A stretch of DNA of 64,000 nt from the NCBI GenBank assembly GCA_037178675.1, contig JAYMGJ010000664.1:1-64000 (forward strand), written 5' to 3'. Positions within the stretch are counted from its first letter, which is position 1; every line of letters begins with the position of its first letter. The notes below the pieces were generated by a model. It worked only from the letters and a program-made list of their open reading frames with translations. It was not told the origin of the DNA and searched no databases. The translations under genes and the position numbers were made by a program. The DNA comes from Scleroderma bovista. Lineage: Eukaryota > Basidiomycota > Agaricomycetes > Boletales > Sclerodermataceae. This document shows, piece by piece, positions 10,041 through 20,637 of the stretch.

Positions 10041-11047
10041 ACGGTCGTATATACGTACCGGACTTGGATGACCTCCGTCTCCAGGTGCTCCGGTATCGAC
10101 ATGATCACCCACTCGCTGGTCACTTTGGGCAAAACCGGACTCTAGAACTAATCCGGCGTGAGTACACTTGGCCTGGTCTCAGGACCTTCGTCAAAGACTA
10201 TGTCCGGTCCTGTACTTCTTGCGCAAGAGCTAAGACACCGCGCCATAGACCCTATGGGCTGCTGAAACAGCTTCCCGTACCGGAGAAGCCCTGAAATTCC
10301 ATCTTGATGGACTTCATAGAGCAACTCCCTTCATCCACCGGCTTTACAGCCATCCTGGTCGTAGTAGACAGGCTTTCTAAACAAGCCATTTTCATTCCTA
10401 CTCACGACACCATCACTAGCCCGGAGCTCGCAAAACTCTTCTTGCTCCACGTATTCTCCAAGCACGGTGTTCCCGCCCACGTCACCTCAGATCGAGGAAC
10501 TGAATTCGTCTCACACTTCTTCCGGTCACTTGGGAAGGCTCTCGACATGCGCCTCCATTTCACCTCCGGTTACCACCTGGAGGGCGATGGCCAGACAGAG
10601 CGGTCTAACCAGACACTGGAACAGTACCTCCGGATCTACTGCAACTACCAGCAGGACAACTGGGCGGACCTACTACCACTGGCGGAGTTCGCTTACAACA
10701 ACGCACCTAGTGCTACCACCGGAGTCTCACCATTCTTCGCCAACAAAGGTTATCATCCCAACATCTCCGTCTACCCAGAATGCGATATGACCTCTGCATG
10801 GGCTCGTGATTACGCAGTCGACCTTGAGTCGCTGCATCAATACCTTCGAGAAGAAATGGCCAACGCGCAACTTCGCTACCAAGGTCCGGCTGATGCCAAA
10901 CGTACTCCGGCACCGGACTTCAAGGTTGGCGACCAAGTATACGTTAAAGCCAAATACTTCCGGTCGACTCGACCATCCAAAAAGCTATCAGAAAAGAATC
11001 TGGGGCCCTACACTCTCATAGCACAAGTAGGCTCTCTCTCTTTTACG

Positions 11048-11987
11048 CTACACCTTCCAGATTCCATGCGTAAAAAATCGGCACTCCTTGAGGAAGGTCT
11101 CGAGGCCGGCCGTCAGCCGCTCATTACCTCTGGCCACCGAGCGGGTGGCATCCCCGACCTGGCGCATCTGACCAGTCATCTCCTCCACCGCCCCGGTCAA
11201 CCGGTCCAGTCGTTCCAGGAACGGCCCAGGGTCAAACCCAGACCGTTTCCCAGATGGCCCCGGTACTTCGACGATGTCGTCGTCGTCGTCGGCAACCTTC
11301 GCCGCCGTCTTCTTCTTCTTGCGCTTCTCGCCTCCTCGTGGTGACGTCGCCACCTCCTTCTCCTTCTCCTTCGCTTTGCCCTTCCCCTTATCCCCTACCA
11401 GACCCAGACCACCCACCTCCGGCCACTCACACCGCTCCTTGAGCCCTGTGCATTTCATGCACGCGCGCTGCTTGGGTTTTTCCGGGTCTCGTTCGCACTT
11501 GGCCTTGTGCTTCGCACAGCGAATGCACCTGCCAAAAAATTAATAAAGTAACAAGGGAATAAAATTTAAAAAAAAATACTTACTGGACATTGTCGCTCTG
11601 GTCTCCACTCGGACCTGCCTCCGGCTCTTCCCTCGCTCTCTTCTTCGACGCCTCCTGCGCCATCGCTCTCTGCCTCGCCGCTACCTCTGCAGCCCTTTGC
11701 TGCACCTCTGCTCGTTCCTTCTCCGCCTGCTCGCGCACCTGGCGCTCCACCTCCTCTTTCGCCTTGCGTTCCGCCTCCTCTCATGCTCGTCGCTCCGCCT
11801 CTTCCCGGCGTTGCTTCTCCTCTCTCTTGACCTGCTTGCGTCGACGCCTCTCCTTTGTTTTGGCATCGAGGATGGACGCCTCGTCTTCGCTACCGGACTG
11901 GAGCTCTGGTGTTGGCGCCTTGGTCCAGTCCTTGGACTCAACCGCAGAGGGAACAGTGGGGGTGGTGGACTTAGCAGTGTTCGACAT
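11048..11987 (-). pseudogene. Antisense gene of element C: coiled-coil / six-cysteine cluster protein, truncated
   Basis: This is the counterpart of the intact gene at 52484-53534 in element F. Exon 1 starts at ATG 11987 (MSNTAKSTTPTVPS) and encodes a charged Glu/Arg-rich coiled coil; it has one TGA in frame (at about 11781), where F has a CGC arginine codon. The intron is 11529-11583 (GTAAGT to CAG). Exon 2 restores the cluster C-IR-C-AKHKAK-C-x11-C-MK-C-TGLKER-C, then a Lys-rich stretch and a coiled-coil region. The C-terminus is lost in the deletion that joined pol to this gene. All six cysteines survive. Confidence 0.8.
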
Positions 11988-12037
11988 GTTTTGATTAATG
12001 GCAGGAAACTGGGGGTAAAAGCAAGAACCGGTTTGAT

Positions 12038-12045
12038 CTTTATAG
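12038..12045 (-). promoter_or_regulatory. TATA box of the antisense gene in element C
   Basis: CTATAAAG on the minus strand, inside the palindrome GATCTTTATAGATC, about 50 nt upstream of ATG 11987. The same box and spacing occur in F (53585-53592). It is separate from the LTR promoter. Confidence 0.6.
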
Positions 12046-12139
12046 ATCCAAATTTCGTACTCAGACAATCACTCCGGACTCCACATTGTTCTAGGCGACC
12101 ACACGACAGCCTCATTGGGGCCTCATGGGTTCGGCCCCT

Positions 12140-12150
12140 AAAAGGGGGAT
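12140..12150 (+). other. 3' polypurine tract of element C
   Basis: AAAAGGGGGAT lies two bases before the 3' LTR, the position of the plus-strand primer. Confidence 0.8.
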
Positions 12151-12152
12151 AC

Positions 12153-12794
12153 TGTTACGACCATGCCCAACTCTGGGCCTTATCCGGTCACTCCGGTCGC
12201 ATCGCAGCTCTACAGCTCTACTCCGGTCGCTCGTCTCCTACTCCGGTCGCGCTCACGCAGATAACCTTCCGTTAAGCACGACCCTTGGTCTATGCTCCAT
12301 TCGCTCGTTACCACACTTCACCGTTTACCCTGTCTTGACGTGAGTTCTCCGTGAACTCGATATATCCTATACCTTGTAGCATTTTCACCGGACATGATTT
12401 ATTTTACCCGGACCTGACTTTATTTTCATTGGACCTGACCTAGTACTTTCTCCGGTTGTCCCTTGTCCACCTTTTAGGCTGTTTACTTGTCACCGTATAT
12501 ACTCGACCCTAGTTCTTACTTAGTATAAGTACTCTGTAGTTTATCCTGTACTCCTCAGTCTGAAATCAACTTAGTCACTACTCCAGTCTCTGCCTGTCTC
12601 CGTCTCCGTCTCCGTCTCTATCACCTTGACCGGAACCTACGCAAGGGATCAACGCACGTCGTCCTTGTCGTTGAATCCAAGCGGTCACCAACTCCGGCCG
12701 GACTAATCCCTTGTCCAGCCCTCTGCCCTCTTCCTTCGTCCGCGCTCGTCCGGACTTGACCGGACCCCCTACCGGAGTAGACCCGGACTTGACA
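12153..12794 (+). repeat. 3' LTR of element C
   Basis: 642 bp, about five differences from 5224-5865; four of them are CpG versus TpG/CpA. ATGCT follows as the target duplication. Confidence 0.95.
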
Positions 12795-12882
12795 ATGCTA
12801 ATCCCTCCGTTTCTTCAGCGTTCGGGTTTGTTTCATCGATGGTGACATGGCTGAGGCCGTTTGTGCTCGCTATTGCGAGCCT

Positions 12883-14232
12883 TCAGCTCTCGCCATCGAA
12901 TCCATTCAATTTTGGCTTGTTTAATTGCGGTTGGACCATTTGGCTGGGGCTGTTTGAGCTTGCCATTGCAGGCCTTCGGCTGGGCGTTCTGGAGTCATCT
13001 CCAGGGCGGTTGACATTTGATATGTCCCCTGGTGCTCCGCACTCGAGCTTTCTGACTGGTAGTCCATTTTTAGCGAATGTTTCATGTGGCGTCCTGTCAC
13101 TGGCGATTGAGGGTATCATTGCCCAATCCAGGCTGTCTCCCGTTCGTATCGCGGGGATGGTTTTGCCATTACCAGGAGTAGTGAGGTGGGGAGGCTGCAG
13201 TGGGCGATGCGAGTCGAATAGATCGCGTTCACGGCACATAGTGTGTGCGGACGCAGTGGAGTCGATGACACGGTCCCTTTGAACAGGGATGCCGGTCTGT
13301 CATGCCAAGAATAGACGGAGCGGTGGTAAGTGGGTTGATCCCGTTTTCGCGACGCGAGCCGCTAACTCCTTTTCATCAGCTTGCTCCTTCGACATATCAT
13401 CTTTCTCCGAGCATTTGGCAGCTTTCTTCGCCCAACACTCATCCTCGGTATGACCGCTCTTCGAGCAGTAAGTGCACAACTTTTTTCCTTTTTCCTCTTT
13501 ACTAACTTTTCCCTTTCCTTTCTGTTTAGATCATCCCGTCGTCTTTGCGGCGAGAGCCAAATGAGTCGAGGCTATCTTCCTCGACTTTTCCTCAATTAGG
13601 ACTTGGCTGATGACAGCATCTGTCGTGAGTTTGTCATCGGCGGCCATTAAAATGGTCCGAAGAGTAGAATAGGTAGGTGGGAGCGAGATTACCATGGCGA
13701 TCGCGACGAGAGAGTCTTCGAGCAGTTGGCCGAGTGTTTTCAGCATGTTGGCCTTCTGCCGCATGGAATTCAACTGTGTTTCCATAGATTCATCGTCCGA
13801 GAGCGTATTTCGGAAGAGCTCGCTTATAAGGTAGGCAATAGATTGTTTTCCTTTCCCCTCGTAGCGCTCACTCAGCTTTTTCCAGGCATCTGCGGACGTT
13901 GTCGTGTACAGTACCCCACTAAGGGGTTCGTCCTTTAAAGTAAGAGTTATCTGCGCGAGGGCTTCTCGGTCTCTCGAGAGCCAATCTTTGTGTTCGACTG
14001 GATGAGTTACTTCGTCCGGTTGGGCTTCGTCTCCAGTGACGACTTTCCATAGACCTCTAACACCTAAGACCATGCGGACACGAAATTTCCACATCTGGTA
14101 ATTCGTTCCGTCGTCTTCAAGTGATGGTACATCGTGTAGACGACTTGTACCGGCGGACTTGACTGATGCCGTCGAGGCTACAGTTGAAGCTTTCATTTTT
14201 CTGGCCGTCGAAGCAGAGGGTGGAGCGGACAT
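12883..14232 (-). pseudogene. Gag-protease remnant of copia-type element A
   Basis: The likely start is ATG 14232 (MSAPPSASTARKMKAS), because sequence upstream of 14269 belongs to inserted element B. The protein has UBN2-type Gag features (SLEDDGTNYQMWKFRVRMVL; LSERYEGKGKQSIAYLISEL). One in-frame TGA is at about 13531. The same frame then encodes a CCHC knuckle (CTYCSKSGHTEDEC), has a second TGA near 13302, and continues into a copia protease-like segment (VIDSTASAHTMCRE, where active enzymes have D-S/T-G). The glycine of the active site is replaced by threonine. The frame ends at 12883 without integrase or reverse transcriptase. Confidence 0.8.
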
Positions 14233-14268
14233 CTTGCGAGTAGGAGTAGTAGTCTTGATAGCACGAGT

Positions 14269-14556
14269 TGTTGAAGCAATACCTATGTATGTAGAGGAAC
14301 TGCTACTCCAACTCACCTGTTGGGTGGAGTGCACAACCTGAGATGGTAGTGGTAGCTGGTCAAGAGCTGTTATATTATATAAGCGGTGAACACTGTTTAT
14401 ATACAACAAATAGTGTGATGCGTGACTGTGATGCGTGACATGTGACATGTAACATCTACTCTAAAGAGGACTATTACTAAGTCTACACTAATATGGGTCG
14501 CAGTCTTGTGCGCACTTCGTCGATGGTTTACGCCGGGTGCACGTGCGACTTCAACA
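14269..14556 (-). repeat. 3' LTR of element B
   Basis: 288 bp, TGTTGAAGTC... to ...GCTTCAACA on the minus strand. It contains a TATA-like CTTATATAATATAAC near 14370-14384. Confidence 0.95.
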
Positions 14557-14567
14557 CTCCCCCTCAC
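14557..14567 (-). other. Polypurine tract of element B
   Basis: On the minus strand GTGAGGGGGAG directly precedes the 3' LTR, as expected for the plus-strand primer of reverse transcription. Confidence 0.8.
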
Positions 14568-14602
14568 TGTGCTGCATGTAGAGCACTTCAGCGAATAAGG
14601 CG

Positions 14603-16063
14603 CTAGATGCTGCCAGAGGGAAACTGTAAGCCTAGTTGAGCTCTGAACTTCGCGAATTTCTCGCGGGGTAAGTTCTTGGTGAGCAGATCAGCGGGATTCT
14701 CAGCACCATCAATAAAAAATAGTTCCACGTTACCTTTCGCGACTGACTTGCGGATTCCGTGGTAGCGGATGTCGATGTGCTTGGAGCGAGGCTCCGTTAC
14801 AGGGTTGGATGCCATGAATATGGACCCCTGATTATCACCACAAATCGGGATAGCTTTCAGCTTATAGCCGAGCTCACCGAGTAGACTCCGAATCCAGGTA
14901 ACTTGGCGAGCGCAATCGCTCAAAGCCATGTATTCGGCCTCAGTGGACAAGTACGCAATAGTCTTCTGCGCACGAGAAGTCCAACTGATCAAGCCATCTG
15001 CAAGTTTCAGGTAGAAACCTGTCTGCGAGAGGCGAGAGATAGGGTCTGATCCCCAATCTGAGTCCGTGCATGCAATCAGGCCAGCACTGGATCCACCATT
15101 GTACACTAGGGAGTAACTAGGTGTACCAATTAAGTAGCGACAAATATAAAGCGCTTTGGACAGGTGGTCCTGGGAAGGATTCGCGGCATGGCGCGAGAGA
15201 TGGGTGACTGCAAAGGCAATGTCGGGCCTAGTGCCTAACATAAAGTACAGAAGGGACCCAATGACCGTCTGGAAACGGGAGCGGAGTTCCGCATCAACAG
15301 GCTCTGTATTTTTGGCGGCATAGTAGCCAGCTGGCAGTGGGGTGCTTGCGGACTTTGCATTGAGCATGCCACAGTGTTCGATGACCTTTTGGAGGTATGC
15401 GCATTGATCCAGGTGGATAGCGCGACCTTTGCGAGTGATTCGCATGCGGAGGAACTCCTTAGGTTCTCCAAGGTCTCTGCACTCCCATTTGTGCATGAAC
15501 TGCGCTTTAATGGCATCAACAACAGCCTTGTTAGGGCCGCAGAATAAAGTGTCGTCAACGTAGATAATACCAATGATGATGTTGGTGCCTTTCTTCTTGT
15601 AGAAGAAGATGCCTGCTTCAGACTTAAGGCGCTCAAACCCGAGCTCTTTGAGAGACTCATCGAGTGTGCGCCACCAAGCTAGGCCGGCCTGTTTGAGGCC
15701 ATAGAGGGCACGCCAGAGGCGGAGCACTTTGCGCTCTTGCCCAGGAACTGCAAACCCTTCGGGTTGTTCCATATAGATCTCTTCGTCGAGCTTGCCATAC
15801 AAGTAGGCGCTCCGAATGTCGAGTCCAGTGATATACCAGTTTTCAAGTGCGGCGAGCGCAAGCATGAGGCGCACTGTTTCAAAGCGCACGACTGGTGAGA
15901 AGACCTGGTCGAAATCTAATCCCTCGACCTGGGAGAAGCCCTTTGCTACTAAGCGGGCTTTCTTGCAGCCATCCGACTTCACGTCAAAGACCCATTGATT
16001 CTTAATGACCTTCCGGTCTCGGGGACGGTCAACTAGCTCAAAGACCTTGCGCTTTCGCAGCAC
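14603..16063 (-). pseudogene. pol: Reverse transcriptase-RNase H part of copia element B Pol
   Basis: An open stretch of 486 codons. It starts in the conserved RT lead-in (KNQWVFDVKSDGCKKARLVA), followed by the RT core with GLDIRSAYLYGKLDEEIYM, the active-site YVDD (complement of 15551-15562), and a copia RNase H with TDSDWGSD, STEAEYMALSDCA and DNQGSIFMASNP. The C-terminal ADLLTKNLPREKFAKF is the usual end of copia polyproteins. It is intact over its length but separated from the integrase frame by frameshifts in 16064-16470, so the polyprotein as a whole is broken. Confidence 0.93.
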
Positions 16064-16470
16064 GTTGAGCTCTTCTTGGCAAGCAAGCGCCTGAGTTGCT
16101 GCTCAGCTTGGGGTAAGCGAGCAATGTCCTTATAGGACCAGTTGCGGACACTCTCGTATTGAGGGTCGCGGGTTTCGAGGGCTTTGCCCATCAGGTATCA
16201 GACTAGGTTTGCTCCCCCTTCCTCACAGATCTTTTGCACATCTTCCTCACTGGGCGTTGCAGAGGTGTCGGGGAAACCACCAGGAACATGGTCTGGTGTG
16301 TCCGGTTGTGGGGGTCTAGGGACCTCACCCACTGTTTCTCGCCATCAAGAGGCACTTTCGATATCCCGGAGTTGCTCGACGGGATGTCGCCGCTCACCAT
16401 ACATGTTACCGGGGCACAATGGCGCTCTACGTTCACGTTGGGGGCGGGCAGGAATATTCACTGCAGGGGG

Positions 16471-17460
16471 TCACGGCGCATTCTGGCGGCGTTCAGCTCG
16501 GCCAGGACGCTGCGGTGCCGGAGGTGGCGGATTTCTTGCCGGTGAAGGCGTTCTCGGTGCCGGTGGAGGCACTGGAGATGGCGTACAGGGAGGATTTATT
16601 TGATTAGGCTCTTCCTCAGGAGCCTCAGGTTCCTCGCGCTTTGGATCGTCATCCTGTGCTTGGGGATGTGGGTAGCCATGGTCGTGTTCCACATCATCAT
16701 CACTGTCGGTATCATCAGGGGGATTCCCTGGTTGATCAGTGGCTGGCTTCGGATTTGCCCTTCCGAAAGGGTTCTCGAGAGGTTCGCGCCTGTTTTTGGG
16801 GCAGCGAGGGAAGTGATGCTCGTCAAAGACGGCGTGAGCAGCGGTAAACACTGTGTTGGTGGAGCGCATAAACAAGAAGTTGCGCTCATTGCCAGGGGCA
16901 ACACTGACATAAGTCATTAGCTCCGACTTGGGAGCCATCTTATTTGCTCTAGCCGTTGCTGGGAGGTATACAAATGCTCCACAGCCAAACACACGTAGGT
17001 GGTCGATGTTAGGCATCTCCCCCTTAAGCATTTCGTGGGGGGTGCGCCATCGCAGGCGAGCTACCGGAGTACGGTTGTAAAGGTGAGTTGCGTGAGCGAA
17101 CGCAAATTCCCACCAGGAGTCAGGAATGCAGGCTTGATGCCGCATAGACTCAGCTTTATCCATGAGAGTGTGCCCTAAACACTCAGCATGGCCATTCTGC
17201 ATGGGGGTTCTTGGAGCACTTTGATATATTTTTATTCCTTTTTCAAGGAGTGCTCGATCAAATAGATCGGATTTATACTCTCCGCCGGCATCAGACATCC
17301 ATCCAACGACGTGCGTATCATGTTGGACGCGCACCATTTCAAGGAAATCTTTGGCAGCCACAATCGCTGCAGCTTTGGAGCGAAGAGGCATAGTCCAGGC
17401 ATGAGAAGTATAGTTGTTGTAGAAGGTGATAACTTCTGGTACGACGTAACCGGGAAGGAT
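16471..17460 (-). pseudogene. pol: Integrase core of copia element B Pol
   Basis: The frame is entered after a 1-nt shift near 17450 and ends at 16471. It carries the second and third catalytic regions of a copia integrase (WMSDAGGEYKSDLFDRAL; APRTPMQNGHAECLGHTLMD) and the following GAG/pre-RT words (YNRTPVARLRWRTPHEML; LRVFGCGAFVYLPA). The C-terminal part is Pro/acidic-rich. The glutamate in the third region follows the usual NGxAE spacing. The linker to RT (16064-16470) contains stops and a frame change. Confidence 0.9.
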
Positions 17461-19520
17461 TTGAGGTCAGAGTGCACCAGCTCGAAAGGCTTGGAAGCAC
17501 GTCTTTCATTCTCTGGGAAAGCTTGATTGGGCATTTTGCCAAGAGCACATCCAGGGCAAACACAATCCTCAGTTGGAAAGTGGATCTCCAGGAAGCACTG
17601 CATATGTTTTTGCGCACGTCGGAGTACTTCCTTTGAGGGGTGCCCAAATCTCTGGTGCATATTGTCGTAATCGACTTTGCTCACAGAGGCAATATAGTTA
17701 GATCTAATTATTGGGATAGATCTAATCCCGAAAATGATGTTGTGATCGTCTTCTGGGTCTGGCCCAAACCATAGGCGTTCAGCTTTATGAGTGAGGCTAA
17801 TGCCCCGCTTATCGCCAGTGACTTTGTAGTTTCGCTGGAGCATTTCGCCCATAGAAATAAGGCGTGCAGTAGCGCCTGGCATATGGAGCACTTGGGTGAG
17901 TGTAATAACTTTCTCATCCCCAGAGTTGTGGTCTAGGCACCGGAGTAATACCGTGCCAATGCCAGCAATTAGTGCTACACCATTTGCGGTTTTGGCGTAG
18001 TGCGCTCGCTTTAGCGTGTTATAGGAGGTGAAATTGCCTATGTCACCAGTGAAGTGGCGTGATGCGCCTGAGTCTAGGAGCCAGAAGGCACCAGATAGTT
18101 CGCTGTCATCAACCATTTTTCCCTTACAGCCAGCACAGCGTGCATCATTCAGACACGAACAGATATATGCTTTACTCGAGATACGACATGACATATTATA
18201 GTTACTACTCGCTATATACAGTGACGGCGTATAGTGCACATGTAAAGGGAGCGTGTCAGTGTCGATCAGCACGCGTGCAGAAGGTACTTGCCTGAAAAGG
18301 CTGGCCTCTGCGCCCATCGCCATCGACGTCGCGTTGTAGCAGTCGAGGACCATCGCGTCAATTTCGTCGAACTCATCGTCGGCGAAGGGCTCGTGAGCGA
18401 ACGGTTCATCATCCCCAAGGGAGATGGCATCCTCCTCATACATCGTGATGTGCTCCTCGAGACGAGGGTGCTTCAACGAGGAGGGACCGGCCTCGGGCTG
18501 GTCCAGGTTCGCACTCGCCAACGACACGACTTGGTCGAGGGTGCGGATGGTCTGGCAGGAGGGCTCTACCCCCAGACGGTGTGCCAAATCGAAGGCCTTG
18601 ATGGTATTTTCAAAAGCGGGGGGGCCGTAGTGGGCAGCACCGGGGGTGTGAGCCAGGGCACGAGGATCGACGGTGGGCTCTGGTCCATCGTAGTGGATGT
18701 AAGTGGCGAAGGCTGCCTGTTGGGCGTTCTCGTGGCGAGCGCGAGCCTTCTTGCCGCCACGGCGTGTGCGGCCTCCCTGTTCTTGGGCAGGAGCGTTTCC
18801 GCTCGCACCGCCGTTGGACCCGCCTTGCTGCTGCTGCTGCCTCTGGGGCTGCTGCTGCTGCTGGGCGAACTTGGGGTCAGCTGGCTTGTGCTTCACAGCG
18901 CTAAGCTTGTTGGCCTGGGGGCCCTTCCCACCGGCACGTGAAGAGGCGCCTTTCTGCTCGAATGAGAGCGTGGCGGCCTTGACTATCCCATCAGGCTTCA
19001 GATTTTTAATCTCGTCCGGCGACGTCTGGCTGAGAATTTGAGCTACGACCTCCATAGTAGGAGGGAGCTTGCACAGAATGATCATCGCCTGCACGGGGGC
19101 AGGGAACTCGAAGCCAGCGTCCTTGAGATAAGCGAAGTGGCTAAGCACTTTGGTGATAGCCGGAGCGGGATGGGAGCCAGCGGGAATGGTCGTCACCAGG
19201 AGCTTGCTAAGCTCGGCGTAGGCAGAGCCGATACTGGGGGCACCGAAGTTCTTCTTCAGGTTGTCCCAGACTTCCTTAACGCTATCGAGATTGGAGATGG
19301 CGACCTGGATGGAGGGGGCGAGGCGCAAGGTGATGTTACCGAGCGCTCTCTCAGTGTTGTCGTCCCACTCCTTACGGTCATCGTGGCCATCAGCGGGTTG
19401 CGTCGTCGAGTAAACGTACCATTGGCCTTGTGCCCGGAGGTAGGCCTGCATAGAGGTGTGCCACTGCTGCCAGTTGGAGCCAGTGAACACGGGAACCATC
19501 TTGTCGAGAGCGCTGGACAT
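17450..19520 (-). pseudogene. gag: Gag-protease and integrase zinc finger of copia element B
   Basis: The start is placed at ATG 19520 (MSSALDKMVPVFTGSNWQQW), which matches the usual beginning of fungal copia Gag; an earlier ATG at 19568 adds 16 residues. The UBN2-type region is followed by a Gln-rich low-complexity stretch (near 18830-18870) and a basic stretch. The protease has FWLLDSGASRHFTGD. The integrase zinc finger has HQRFGHPSKEV and CVCPGCALGK. The frame is lost near 17450, just after the first integrase words (ELVHSDLKSFP), where a 1-nt indel moves the reading frame. Confidence 0.92.
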
Positions 19521-19888
19521 GGTGATGTTCTGTTGGGAGTCAACGGAGTCAGCAAGTGGATGCGACAATGGACAATCAAGAAAAGAAGAAACACCTGAGT
19601 GCTAGTGAAAGCACTTCTGTCAACAGCTAACTCATGACTAGGGTATGCCAGTGCAAGTTGTCGACGATGTTTGCCATGGTTGGCGCAAGTCATCGACGAA
19701 CTTCGCCTGTGGCAGTACAGGTGCTCAACTAGGAGCTCACTGTCTGGCGCAAGTCGTCGACCGACTTCGCCTTGTGGCTGTGCAGGGGCTCAGCTAGGAG
19801 CTCACTGTGGTCCACAGCGTCAAGCTAGTTAAAGCGACGCTCAGGGAGCTGGAGCGCTGCCTGGTGCATTGCTGCACACAGTGTGCTC

Positions 19889-19903
19889 ACAGGGCTCATA
19901 ACC
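19889..19903 (-). other. Primer-binding site of element B: initiator tRNA-Met anticodon arm
   Basis: The plus strand reads ACAGGGCTCATAACC directly beside the 5' LTR. GGGCTCATAACC is the anticodon stem-loop of initiator tRNA-Met (anticodon CAT, three G-C pairs). Drosophila copia is known to use a 5' half of this tRNA as primer. Confidence 0.8.
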
Positions 19904-20191
19904 TGTTGAAGCAATACCTATGTATGTAGAGGAACTGCTACTCCAACTCACCTGTTGGGTGGAGTGCACAACCTGAGATGGTAGTGGTAGCTGGTCAAGA
20001 GCTGTTATATTATATAAGCGGTGAACACTGTTTATATACAACAAATAGTGTGACGCATGACTGTGACACGTGACGTGTGACATGTAACATCTACTCTAAA
20101 GAGGACTATTACTAAGTCTACACTAATATGGGTCGCAGTCTTGTGCGCACTTCATCGACGGTTTACGCCGGGTGCACGTGCGACTTCAACA
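19904..20191 (-). repeat. 5' LTR of element B
   Basis: 288 bp partner of 14269-14556. CGAGT follows as the target duplication. Confidence 0.95.
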
Positions 20192-20222
20192 CGAGTATTG
20201 TTGCTTGTCTAGTTTTGTAGGC

Positions 20223-20239
20223 CAACAGGGCTCATAACC
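20223..20239 (-). other. Primer-binding site of element A
   Basis: The same ACAGGGCTCATAACC word lies beside the 5' LTR of A. It proves that the LTR at 20240-20532 is the 5' LTR of a minus-strand element. Confidence 0.8.
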
Positions 20240-20532
20240 TTTTGTTAGATGGCTCGTGCACAGGGAACTAGCTCAGAGGCAAACTCAGTGTCTGGTGTGG
20301 AACACTAGATATATAACTGACCTAGCTCAGAGGCAAACTAAGTAAGTTAGTACTAAGTAAATGAAAGTGTGACTAGATGTCTTACCTCAGTGTCTGGTGT
20401 GGAACACTGAGGTGAAAAGAGTCCTCGAGCGGATGAAAAATCCTCCGTGCTTACGTAAGGATACTCGTCGCACAAATAAGGAAACTAACAGTAAGCCTAG
20501 AGAATGGTAGTGATGAAGTAGGTCTTTCAACA
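20240..20532 (-). repeat. 5' LTR of element A
   Basis: 293 bp partner of 3698-3990. TGAAG follows at 20533-20537. Confidence 0.92.
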
Positions 20533-20620
20533 TGAAGAACTTCAGCTACAAGCTGTCTAAGGTTCATAGCAGGAGGCAGTGACGAAGACAGAACTGCCGT
20601 ATGCTTCCTGGTATGGCCTT

Positions 20621-20637
20621 AAACAGGGCTCATAACC
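20621..20637 (-). other. Primer-binding site of element H
   Basis: A third occurrence of ACAGGGCTCATAACC, here beside a different LTR. It marks another copia-type element whose leader continues at 20533-20620 and, across element A, at 3692. Confidence 0.7.

Larger units (their letters stand above)
7488..11083 (+). pseudogene. pol: Pol of element C (protease, RT, RNase H, integrase), broken
   Basis: Domains in order are: aspartic protease ALVDSGSTHCFVD; reverse transcriptase with VVYLDDILIYSE; RNase H (ETDASDYAVAGILS); the integrase zinc-binding region (HFGQNRTLELIRREY...CTSCARAK); and the catalytic core with MDFIEQLP, TSDRGTEFVSHFF and the DGQTERSNQTLEQ segment. Breaks relative to F are: a 31-bp deletion near 9005; a 37-bp tandem duplication at 9454-9527; a solo LTR at 9755-10040; a TGG-to-TGA stop at 10292-10294; and loss of the integrase C-terminus and chromodomain. 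The last loss leaves the frame running into the antisense gene at about 11083. The gene cannot produce a working polyprotein. Confidence 0.95.
5224..12794 (+). mobile_element. Element C: Ty3/gypsy chromovirus, decayed, inserted in element A
   Basis: Two 642-bp LTRs (5224-5865 and 12153-12794) are flanked by ATGCT (5219-5223 and 12795-12799). Inside are gag, pol, and an antisense gene next to the 3' LTR. Compared with its relative F, C has a 31-bp deletion in pol, a 37-bp tandem duplication, a solo LTR insertion and a deletion of roughly 600 bp. The last deletion removed the chromodomain and the end of the antisense gene. The LTRs differ at about five positions, four of them CpG. Confidence 0.95.
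14269..20191 (-). mobile_element. Element B: full-length Ty1/copia retrotransposon with frameshifts
   Basis: Two 288-bp LTRs (14269-14556 and 19904-20191) are flanked by CGAGT (14264-14268 and 20192-20196). On the minus strand the order is LTR, primer site, gag-protease, integrase, reverse transcriptase, RNase H, purine tract, LTR. This is the copia order, with integrase before RT. It is inserted in the leader of element A. The LTRs differ at about seven positions clustered in one short region, mostly CpG. Confidence 0.96.
3698..20532 (-). mobile_element. Element A: copia-type LTR element, probably non-autonomous, split by C and B
   Basis: Two 293-bp direct LTRs (3698-3990 and 20240-20532) are flanked by the duplication TGAAG (3693-3697 and 20533-20537). 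After removing the inserted elements C and B, the interior holds a primer site, a Gag with zinc knuckle, a copia protease remnant, and then about 1.2 kb of non-coding repeats before the 3' LTR. No integrase, reverse transcriptase or RNase H can be found, so A would need enzymes supplied by another element. The LTRs differ at only three positions that I see, all CpG sites. Confidence 0.85.

Noticed and set aside
18288..18941. Plus-strand open frame of 217 codons
   Set aside because: It is the complement of the Gln-rich and basic part of element B Gag; composition and position show it is a shadow frame.
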